From positions 1 to 64,000 of the forward strand of contig QNGE01000939.1 of NCBI GenBank assembly GCA_008508345.1: a DNA stretch of 64,000 bases. Direction: 5' to 3'. Both the position numbers and the translations under genes were made by a program. The DNA comes from Paragonimus westermani. Lineage: Eukaryota; Platyhelminthes; Trematoda; Plagiorchiida; Troglotrematidae. Below the pieces are notes generated by a model. It made no database searches. It had not been told where the DNA came from and was given only the letters and a program-made list of their open reading frames with translations. Positions 24,767-36,700 of this stretch are shown here, in pieces (the first letter of the stretch is position 1; every line of letters starts with the position of its first letter).

Positions 24767-27700
24767 GGACAATCGATAGCTCTTGTTGCACTTGTCAGCC
24801 CGTTGTCGACGGTCAAAATGTGTCTACCGTGATAAAGCGCTACTGATTACTTACCTTACGAAATAGTGGAACAGTTGAATGTAACGACAGGTAAACGGTG
24901 AGTCTGCAAATATCCCGGCAGAAAAGCAAAAGTATTTGAATCAAGCATTAGTAAGTGTCATTATCCCAGGAACCTGTAACATCTCCCTCGTGAGCCAACG
25001 TTTCGTAACATTCTGCCATTCAGAAACCCCTATTTCACAGTTGGCTTCGCTCACGGGGACTTCCCTGAGTGTTTTCGAGATATAATGAACAAAATACGAA
25101 GAAGGAAAGGTATATATGAAGTAGACAAGGTAGTAATTTGCCAAGTGCCTCAATTGCCTTTTCCATCACAAGGGATGCAGGGTACAATGATCCACAACTC
25201 AGCGTGAGTTATGCCACAAAATTTTGGAATTTGAAGATAAAGGCGTAGGGGTTACATATGCTGGCTGATTAGCATGTAGACTTTTTCTCATTGTTATGGG
25301 TAGCATCGTCCCCGCTGCTTGTGTGAGGACAGGAGTTCACGTGAACAACATGCACGCCATCAAACAAAGCTGACTACCGCTAAACATAAGTGTGACCATA
25401 GAAAACGATGAAGTGATGAACACAATGATTTCGTGGTGATAGCTTGGAATAAATTGTATATAGATTGAATGAAACTGAGCAAACAGATAATACTCAACAA
25501 ATCCCGTTTACGCATTTGATTCTATTCCGCTGGTCAGGCGGGAAATTTGTGTAAGGTCTCCGAAATTGACTGCACATCGTTTGTTGCGGTTCCTGGCGGT
25601 TAGCAGGGAGCGTAAGGCCGTTAGACTTTAGGGCGGTTACGCGTCATAAAAACTTTGGCCGCTGTTGCAGAGAAAAGTCAACATGTGCCATCCGCCAGGT
25701 TCGGGTCAGTGGGACTATCAAGATCACCGGCTGGGAACATTCTCGTGCTCTACTTACGAACAATACGGACCAATGGGGAAAGTTGTGATAAGTGAACACA
25801 AAAATGTTCCAACACCACGTAATTAGTCGCAGTAGATCCGGTTCACTTCCCGAATAGATCCTTGAAGAACTAGAAAAATCATGGCAGGAAAAGTTGATGG
25901 AGATGGCACCTAACAGAGTTCAGTAGCGTGAGGTGATTGCAAGCCACGAACATCGTTCAGTGCAGGGCGTCACTAATTAGGACGATGCGGACAGTAAAAA
26001 ACGACTCATGTGCAAACTAAGGGCGGTCCTCAATGTGAGGAAGACTACTGGAAACGCGGGTATACACTGCGCGCGGTTAATCATTAATGAGGCTGGCACA
26101 GCACTACTGACAACAGATGTACAGACAAGCAGCCATACAAAGTAGTATTTGCGTTTCGTTGTGCATTTTTCTAAAAACTGTCACGGGTACTTTGCAACAA
26201 ACAACTTCTAAGCCCAAGCATCATTTTTCGATTGCAAAAATGATGGTCAGTGGAGAGTGGCTTGAAGTGAAGCAATTAGGTTGTTTTAAAACAACTAAGC
26301 TGAACTCTGCATGAACTAATAATTTTGATGAAGGCTGCGCAGATTTCGTAATTGTGTACCGTTAACTATGTTGCGCACTGCGCAAGCGATTTGCACGCCA
26401 AATTGTCTACAGAAAGAAAAACCAATCGGACGCTTATCAAAACGAAGAAAATCTGATTAATGAAAACCTTTGAAGGGTTGCTTTCATTTACGATTGTACC
26501 GACACGAAATTCCGCAGTTTGTCTACTGCTTCGTGTGGTTGCCACGAGGAAGGGTGAGTATGGAATGAGTTATTGCAACATTGAGAGGCTTGAAAAAAAT
26601 GGTGAAATTCGTGGTGTGTCACGCTGCTGACAGAGCGACGAGCACTCATCCATATCTTGTTTACGGAAACAAAACCGACCCGATCGCAGATGAGAGGAAG
26701 TTTGTATTCAGGTGCTCGAGTAACTCGGTGGTTTTACTGGGTAAATGCATACGGAATAACGACGTCAGACATGAAGGTCATAGTGAATAGTGCACAATAC
26801 CCACCCAATAGGAATAACACTGGACGACTACAGTATCTAACAGGCTAAATATAGTCAAAGCTCTATAACTCCGGCTTGCGAAGAATGCCACAATAACAGT
26901 AATGGACGGAAGACAGGCACTTACAAGAATTCTACGACGCACATAGAAAGTGAATTAGTTGGGCACAAACAGTGGGAGCAATAGGAAGCAAATTCCGGAA
27001 GTCACCATAATACTGTTGACCTAACAAGGAGGAAACAATAAAGCACCAGGCGACACACGGACAGACGACACGGACACAATGCTCAACTTCCCACCAGCAA
27101 GAAGTCAATCAATTACAACGTTTAGAGATATCCAAACATCCAATGAACTAAACGGGACTGTTCAACTTCTCGAAGGATACTGAAGGAAGTGATCGCAATA
27201 AGTTGGTGCGCTTGACTTACAAACATCTCGTCAATATGGATAGGCACACAGCCTATCAGTTCAGATTGTTTACACTGGTTACAGACACAATATCTCAAGA
27301 AGATAACGGTAGAATACTTTCTTGACACCAATTCGAATACAGTTCAGCCCACCAGCCTACCAGATGTACCCATCCAAGAATGAAATCGGCTACATCTAAT
27401 CTAAGACGGTTTGAGAAGCCGAGAATCAAAACCACATAGCGATGGATGACATCATGTCGTCAGAGAAAAAGGCGCATTTCTGTTAGGTTAAAGCACCGAT
27501 CAAGGGAACCGGGGAAAACGACATAAGAAGAACTTTTCAACAAGAGCGTACACATAGATCAGTAAAAATGGATTGAAGAAAGTGGTGAGTTTGCTAGACG
27601 AAAGGTATGGCACAACTGGACAGTAGAATTATATACCTCAAAAGTAGTGAACACATAAATGAATATTATGCTTGCAGCTGGAAAAATAATCTACTAGAGT

Positions 27701-30700
27701 GAAGTATAGGTAAATTTATTTTGTGAGAAGGCACGAACTTTGCATTAACATTTGAGAATGCTTCTTTCTTGATAGCGTCAAAAGTGCAACCCCTACAATT
27801 AGTCCAACATTGTAATGCGTGATGTGCGCACTGTAACCTTCGTTGTTTTAGCGAAACAGTCGCGGGAGGTTTGATTGTTCGTTTAATGCATCTCAAAGGG
27901 GACTCTTGGTGGTTTCGCATTAATACAGAATGTCGACTATTCTTAGTTTTAAGTAGTAAAATTGTGGCCTGGGGTCGCAGAAGCAGCTTAAAGCAAGAAA
28001 GGTTGGTGTGTCCATTCAGACGGGAGAAGGAGGGACACCTAACAAAGTTCGTTTACCTTGTAGAACACACATTACGAAGTGCACCTATGAAGACGGCAAG
28101 AACAGTGAGAAGAGGCATGAAAACGAGAATTCTTAAGTGAAGATAAATGACTTCCATGATTGAGAACGTCAGAAACTCACCATACTGTAAGGGGCCCGGT
28201 GATCATCTCGAAGTAGGCAGTTGAGAATGGGTTCCAACTGAAACGCATCTACAGCCATTGCTTCTCCCGAGGCCTCGTAGAACAGTCGCCTCAGGCGTGG
28301 CTGGAGTATATCGAAATAACTGTCGGAATCTGGGCCACTCGCAGCCAGTCCACTGAGTTCCACACGTTCAAGTGCCGGTCTAAGAAACAAACACACTCAT
28401 TGAGATAAACGGCACACATCCAGAAGAACGAGTTGACAGATAGACTGTTTATCGGTTAAGATAGAATACAATCAATGCATTCTTTAAAACCGTCCGCTTA
28501 CTTACTATTACTTCCAGGTTTAAGTATCCTACTGAGTGGGCCAGTTGAATCGGAAACAAATGCTACGTATACACAGGCTAAACAGTACAGTAGGGAAAAG
28601 TATTTTACACAGTTCGGCCGAGCATAATCTTTTGACATAAACGATGGATTCAGCCTCCACTCTTGAGGAACCGTTCCATTAACCTGACATTTTTACAAGG
28701 TCATATATTATCAGCGGATCATGCGGGGATAATTATCACGCTTGAACAATAAGTGTTCAACCTGAATCACATTGCCCTATAGTACAGTACACGGAGGCAT
28801 GAACTGTATACACAACAGATTACAATTCGGGTTAGTGTTCGAAAACAGGCAGACACATCTCAAAAGCGACTGACGAATAATATCGATTTAATTATCATTT
28901 CCTGGAACCAATTGGCAGACAGTGGGAATTACTAGCATGTTGTTCGAATCTGTATTGAGGTCTGCATGGTATTATCCAAAACAGATACGTTGAATCATGT
29001 GAAATCCCCACTTTCATGGAGCTTCTCAAACAAAATCTGTCCACAAAACTATTCGTAGGTGTGTTGCATTCATGCACAAAATGTACTTATGATTAGGACC
29101 TAACCAGTTATGACTAGTCCGCATTCGTTCGATAACAAAAGTGACAGGAAATGTACAAAAGTGAAACAACGAAGGAGTCAGATAAAGCTACGTTAATGAA
29201 CACAGATTTATAACACGATCGTTATCGACGAGGACTGCTCGCTATTAACGAGGATGTTATTAACTGAAAACGATTGCTGTCCTTTTCGTCTCAGCCAGAA
29301 ACAGCTCATTAATGTAAGCACTAATATAAAAACTTTAATGCCTGGAACTTGAGTCACACACCGGCAATCAAAGTGTCACTGTCAGTCTAACCGAACAAAT
29401 GCAGAAGAGGACGTGGTAGGCAGCGGGACGGTATATGAAGGAGTTGTACGACCTACGAACCGTGACTATGAAGAAATGGTTGCCAGAGTGTGGTTGTTCT
29501 GAAGACAAGTCATCAGTAAACTGATGCTCTCATCATACACTGTTAACAGTAAGGAGACATTATCGTATTGTAGACACTTGGCACCAAGTGGTCATGCACA
29601 TTAGCCAGTTAGGAGGACCGTCCGTATTGTTGTATCACAGAGTCGACCTTTCACAATGACGTTCTGGTAGTTGTGTACATACACATCTCAACTGTGAGAT
29701 AACCAATCTTATGTTCGGGATTTGTTGTGAAACTAAATGGTGTCAACTTACATCGGGATAATAAAGGCGCCGGTTGCTCAGTGAGCGAGCAAAAACATCT
29801 GTACCAGAAGGGTGGTATTTCGTGAATCCAATGTATGCATATCTAATAAACACGAAGTCCCAGGAAGGTTTAAGCTAACCCCGAATCATGTATGAATGAA
29901 AGCCTTCCGAACGCCATTCATTCAAACGGGTAACTGACCATATTGGTTTGCCCTACATGCAAGCTATGTATTTTTAACTATCAGATTACGCATGCATTTT
30001 TTATTCATTTTGTCATAAACTGGAGACCTCGCAAATGTTGTAACTCTGAGGGACGGTACCTTGATAGACACAGCTCACAACATTGCACTGAATAATTATG
30101 TTACCCAGCAAAGCAAACAATTAATCGAGAGCTCCACGATGCAAACCACTACGCACAGCTCAAATGACTGTCAGTCACACGTAGATACTGTGCACAACAA
30201 TCACAGATTGTTTACTGAAATTCAACAGGGGAATTTGAGAAATTAACAAAGCTTGCAATCGCGGAAGCTAAATTCTCTTTGAAAATTATTCACAATCACG
30301 TGTGTCAAGCTTAGAAGGAACAGCTAATCTTATACTACTTCGGCCAACCTGAAAGAAGCCAAGAAGAATTGAAACACGTACTCGCAACTTCGATCCACAC
30401 TATCAAATAGGACTCGCAACAGAAAATCGCCCGGTTGATCGGGCGAGTAGGTGCAAGGTACAATCAAATATTCTCCAGGCAACAAGCGAAAACGCTTGAC
30501 TACCTCACGGGAGTCGAAGAAGAAATCCACACTGGCTGTGTGATGGTTGGATTCGAAAAAGCCGCGGGGCATCGGAGGATGGGAACCACTGGGTAACTGT
30601 CGCAAAGGTTGATAGACATGAAACAAGGAACATTAGCATCGCGAAACGCAAGTACCAGCATCAAACCAAAGTGGGTTACGGCCACAAATGTGAAGCAACC

Positions 30701-33700
30701 TTAGGGAGATAGACTGGAGCTCCAGGAGAGTGTAACAATGCAATATCTAAATGACAGACCGAAAGGACAAAACTGAGAGGCGGAGAACTTAAAAGCAAAA
30801 TAGTCTATCCAGCGCTTACCCCGGGATTATTTTTACTTCACGAGTGATATACACATTGGGCTGCTGGTTTAAACAACGTTGGTGCGGAAAGATGAACACG
30901 CTGTGACAGTGCCGTGCTTACTCCCAGATTAGAATGACTGAATACTCAGCTGATGTGCGCGCTCGAAATTATGCGTGCAAATGCTTGAGCCTGATTGTTA
31001 CATGTTGTTTTCAGGCTGTACTCCACCTCCGTCAGTCACTATCCACAGTTTATACGAGGATACAGGCCAGTCACCATGCTGGGCCCAGAGACATTTCAGC
31101 CTGCGAAAGAGGTAGGTAGATCAGCCGACCTTATCTCCAGCACTATCATGATGCAGTGGGAAGTTTGAATCAACGACTGGGTGACTGGCTGATCAATCCG
31201 CAAATTTGCGAACTCGGATTGCTGACATAAGTAAAAAAGGATTACAGTAGACTGCAAGAGATAGACCATTTTATTTCTCTCCCGCAATTATAAAACTGGG
31301 CGACACAGCCAGATGCCTCGAAGCAAACGAATTGGCTGACCAGTAGCTCAATAAAAAACAACCGAAGTGTTTCACTATCACAAAACTAGGAGTCACACGC
31401 TAAACTCTCTGCACAATTCCAACTAGGTTTGTATGCAAGACTGAACAGAAGGGTGTGTCCGATAATGTATCGATTGCTCACACTATTGGTTTTGTAGGAA
31501 TCAGAGAGTAATGTGGGATTTTCCACAGTAGGCTGGCCGCCGTAAGCAAGTCCTTTTTTAACAGGTTCCCATAATATAAGTATATAAACAAACTGTCGGG
31601 TGCCTCTGTGTGAAGTTCAAACAAATGCCTTAGTAACTAAAAAGATGTCTGCAATCGAGCTGATCAAGCAACGTCATCGATAGTCATAAACGGAAGTGGT
31701 TGTGTGTCGGGTGGATAAATCGGTTGTGCCAAGTGTGAGGTCAGTAGCTTAGCAGCCAACGCGATTGCCTCGTGAGGGCGTGGCAAAGGTTCCACTCCCG
31801 TTCGTGACAAATAATTGCATTATTGATGAGGTCTGATACTTCTGTTCGAAATAGGTCGGTTAAAAGGACACTTTGCGAAAGCCCTGAGTAAATGTGAGTG
31901 GTATTCAATTTTAAATTAACCAGGAACTTATCACTAATTTTCAATAAGCCTAGTGGGTACACGTATAGTGTGTAAGATTTCTTCATGCTCTGCAAGCCCA
32001 AAACCAGATCTATGTGCGTTAATGTCACGAAGGCGCACTAAGACGCAACGACAATCAATGAACGGTATACAGAGATTAGCAGGTGGTGAATGTCCCGATT
32101 AGGAGGTCAACGTTTCTGAAATGCAAGCCTAGCAAAAACCGAAAAGCTAGCAAACCAGTCAGTCAATCGATTCTCGTAACTAAATTGTGCACCACAAGGC
32201 GCCAAGTGAATGTTTGTGCGTGGACAGGAAGTGCTTCCACTGCAACTGAAAACAATGTAACCTGACGAGTTCGTTAAAAGAAAAGGGTTTCCTCAAATAG
32301 TGATCGAGTTGTTTCCTTTTCAGTTGCGTGGTTTGATGAAAGAAACTAAGAAGGACCTAAAACTATGGATGGAAATCCAGGTTTAATGAATAAGACGAAA
32401 ATTTGGCAACTTACAACTTGGAATCGAAACCGAGATAGGTTTGTACTAAATGATGCTATGCGACCCGGGATTAAAAACGAGTGGATTTTTGCAATTGTTA
32501 TAGTTTAACCGTCCAAAACAAACTTCGCACTCCGACTGTTTTTTTGTGTCGGATTAGCGTGTTAATTACAACGGCGGTGAAATCACGATAGGCATAATCG
32601 ACTAATCATACCCAAACGCTCAACCACAACCCAGTGTGAATAGTGCTCAGGTTGTCCGATCATTCCGAGAGAAGTATAGCAGACACGCTGCGTTCAGTCG
32701 GAGAGATAACCCAGTGATCACTAACTTTTCAGTTAGACTAAAGTTCAAATCCTTGCCGTGGCGAGGATATGCACTACTGATGAGCTCTAATGAGAGCAAA
32801 ACTCGAGTCTAGTGCTTCTTTTCGAAAGAGGCTGGCTGCAAAGTCTATCTGAGTGCGAACGCTGCGATCAAATGTGAGTGATGGTCAACTTGAACATAAA
32901 GTTAATGACTTCATTGAGTCAAATGAATATTAGGGATTTAGACCGCTTCGGATTGAACGCAAACCAAATAGTCACTGTCAAATAACCTGGGCGCATGATT
33001 TTCTAGTAATCAGTTAAACCATGCTCATTTGGTTCAACAAAGACATTAATTTTATCTTATTTCAGAACTCATCATCATAGAGTCATCGACAGGGTTTAAC
33101 GGAACGATTCTGCTTATCCTTCATTCTAAATGAACAGGCAAGCTGAACACTGTTCACGTAAGGTTTTAGTTAGACTTTTGGATAGGATTATTCGGTCACG
33201 TTTATTGTAAGGTTATTCGTGGTTAACCAGCTATCCTTACAAATAGGAGGATCCGGGGTTTGCAGTCCAGACGAGGATATGTACTACGGATGTGCTCTAG
33301 TAAATGCGAAACCTGAATCTAGTGCATCCTTTCAAAGGAAAATAGCCGAAAAGCTAATCTGAATGCGTAAGCCGCGACCAATTTGAAATTAGAGAGCGAA
33401 ATCAAAACAAGATGCAGTCATTGTGGAAAGCCCGAAAGTAATTTGCAACGAAAAAGAATGGAAGTTCTGAAGAAGGGTTAATTAGTTTTCAGTTTAGCGA
33501 AATATGTGTGATGTGTCTAGAACCCCACACAAACAAGTGTATTCATGATGCAGAATTTGTGAAAACTGACCAGTTTATCGAGACAGGTTTCAGCCGATTC
33601 TACTTGTAGACGGAATTACCACAAATCAGTTAAAACGTGAACACAATGTATGCAGTGACAGTTCTCTACGATACATTAGGCCGGGTCAGAAATGATCGAC

Positions 33701-36700
33701 AGATAACCTGGAACGCGACCAGAGAAGATTGACTACTGACCATTTTACCAAGTTGGTTGTAAGACGGACGGGTGCAACAGCATTTCATGGGTCTTGCAAA
33801 TACATCTTTGTACGTGCCCAAAATGTGCAAGAGAAATACGTGTCAATATCGCGTAGCTTTTTCGTCGAATAGGGTCATAAAACCAATATAACAGTTAATC
33901 GAAGTATTCACCCATTTGGTTGAACCACAGGATAATAAAGTGACACAATCTACGGGACGTAAAAACGGTAGGTCTACTTGATTACCGTAGCAATAACCAC
34001 TTCCAACAACACTCCATCGTACAACACCAGTACCACCAGCAATCAGCAGTCCATGTTTCAGAGTAATTCAAGCAGTCTGCTATCAACTAACGAGACACTA
34101 GTTTGTGGCATATGGCGGAAGGTAAGTTGGACAAGCAAAACAAATGAGAACGTGAGACAGACAAACGAACCATAGATACAAAGTACAAGTATCTATCGAT
34201 CAGTCAAACACTCATTACCTTACCTCACTTTTCTGAATAAATTGAACCTTGTTTCACATATCGACTTGAAGCGGGAAGTATAAGAAACGGGTAGCGCGAA
34301 AATGCTGTATTGGAAGGATGACCACACCCATGTCAAACCAAGAGTTACCCACCAAGTTTATACGAAACCTTTTAAGGAAATTTCTGTTACGCTGGTCATT
34401 TGCGTCAAGACAATTAGTTGGTCAAGCCCAGTGTCAAATTTTGTCTTAACCAGTTCACTCCAACAGTTTTGAGGTGCAGCACAGTCAATATTCACCCAAT
34501 TCCCTCTGAAAAGGTCGAGTACGTATGCCTGCCTGCATTCGACGTGTACACGGTTCTGCGCAATGCAACACCCTGACACACGCGCATGTGCATATGTAAA
34601 CACATGTCCAACACAAACACACGAACAAAGCAGACACGAGCTAAACAAAACGTTCAATTGCCAGATTGGCAACCGTTTTGTTTGCGCTCACGAAGCCCCA
34701 ACTGGGCATGCAACATATTCACCATTTTGAACAAGAGGCCACACTAATGTCACGTGCAGCGCAAACCAAGATTACGCATTAGTCAAAGTAATCACTTCTC
34801 TAGGTATAGATGCAGTAGCAGATGGCAGTGGCACGTGGGTGGATGGTGACTGAAAGATCACTAACAATTAAGTTGAGCATCCTTTCTGAGCAGCTGCCCA
34901 GAAGGAGGGTATGCTACATGTGTTGCTGTCATCCTGAATAGATAGCAAAAAAGAGGGTGATTTAACCTTTTCAAACTATTGCTCCGTTCCACTTTTATCT
35001 GTCCGGAGATATACATAACATGAAAGTGGGAACAGTTTGCCGAAAAACTGCAAGACGGTAAGAGGGTTCATCTGATAAGACATCTTGAAATGTTGCCCAC
35101 ATGAATTTAACATTATGCTTGACTGATAGCAGCTTCCGCACTTCACGTGGACTACCAAGTATCACCAATCGAAGTACCAATAAACCAGTTTGAGTATTAC
35201 TGTAGTTTCCAATTGAACATGATTATTAATCTTAGGGTCATCGACTAAAGTTAAAACGGTAGTAACTGTGTCTCCTCTTGAAGAAAATGGACAATCTGAG
35301 CATTGCTCATCAACGAATGTAGCAGTGCGTTCGCACAGAGTAATCCGATCAATAGTTACGTCATGAAAGTCCTGCCGGAGTTCGAAATCTGGGCTTAGTA
35401 GAGAAACGCAGCGTTGATGAGCTCAAAGAGGGTGAAACTCGAATCTAACGTTTGGTTTCGAAAGGGACCATCAGAAAAGTCCATGGGAATGTGACAGCTA
35501 CGATCAAATGTGAGTGTTGTTCGATCTACGGTAAACCAAATCACCTACTGCTTACCGAAAATACTGTTCATCTGTTGTCTCATCGTCAGCAGTACTATTT
35601 ACACGGACCGCCCTCACGCATAAGAATGGCGTCCAAAAATTGTATACGGCACAATAGGTCATTTTCAACCAGATAAAAGCACAGAAACGACATGTGACTC
35701 ATATGTGAAGAATCTCCAGATAAAACCCACGACTGTTGGCGAGCGCAAGACTGTGAGTACCACTTAGAATCGAAAATGCTGCTGCTACTGATGATGATGA
35801 CGACGGACTGTAGGCATCAGAATGTACGGAGACTGCGGCTAGAGACTGAAGGAGAGATGGCAATCAGTCGTGCGCAGTGCTGTAAAGCTTTCCAGTGTCT
35901 CTCTGAATTGCTTGGGATGCGCAGATGATGAGGTGCAACAGAACTGGCCTGCAGATATTATCACACTCTCACTCACAACTCGGTTGTTTGTTTGCACTGT
36001 GAAGGCTTTAGGTAAACTTAAGCATGGATTACGGGCTCTAAATCGAGTCTAACTCAATACAGTACTCATCCTCTTGGGTAAACAACCAAATTAACATTGT
36101 GAAGAGAGTCATCTCTTGAGAGCACTAACCTGAAGGTGACCGCAATATCACATCGCCTAGAGGAGTTTTTAAGAGCAGGAAGTAGAACTCATTTGGGTTT
36201 GTCTCCTTATATACAACCGGGCCTGCCGAATTTAACCGACTATCGTCCGAAGGGGTTAAAGTATGCGTGTCCTTTGAGGACACCAATATCGCCGAGTCCT
36301 AACACCATCTAATGTAGCCTTGATCAAACGGACCGGAATATTTACATAAGGAAGGGATGGTTAGTCGTAAATTCAGTTGTGCCGCGGGGATGAAATATCA
36401 AGCAAACCACTTAGGTGAAAACGTCGCTGTTCTCGGAAGAGGGTGCTGCTTGTGTTCGACCACAAACAAATGCAGGAACCAAACGGAGTTAGACCAGCAA
36501 TTGGACAACGTGAATGAGAGAATGAAACGGACACTGATTAGCCTGACCGTACAAATGTGCCGTGCAGCTTTCGTTGTGGGTGGGTTGCCCTGAAAGTGGC
36601 ACAACACTGGCACTTACAGGACAATGTGATGCTTGCAGACAACTATGGATGCATCAATTTTTGTCCCCAAATAAAATATTTGTATACACACAAAGGCTTC

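Larger units (their letters stand above)
17474..28180 (-). other. Calpain intron 7 (10.7 kb)
   Basis: GT-AG, phase 0. It contains a non-LTR reverse transcriptase scrap (19200-19460, plus), an RTE C-terminal scrap (25850-25960, plus) and the (CAG)22 run. It also has one exon-like minus-strand frame (21169-21582). The 143-codon plus-strand frame at 17705-18136 and other frames have no recognisable motif. The remaining sequence shows nothing assignable. Confidence 0.85.

Noticed and set aside
24619..24846. A plus-strand frame with a poly-alanine run.
   Set aside because: The run is only the (CAG)22 repeat read in one frame; the flanks show nothing coding.
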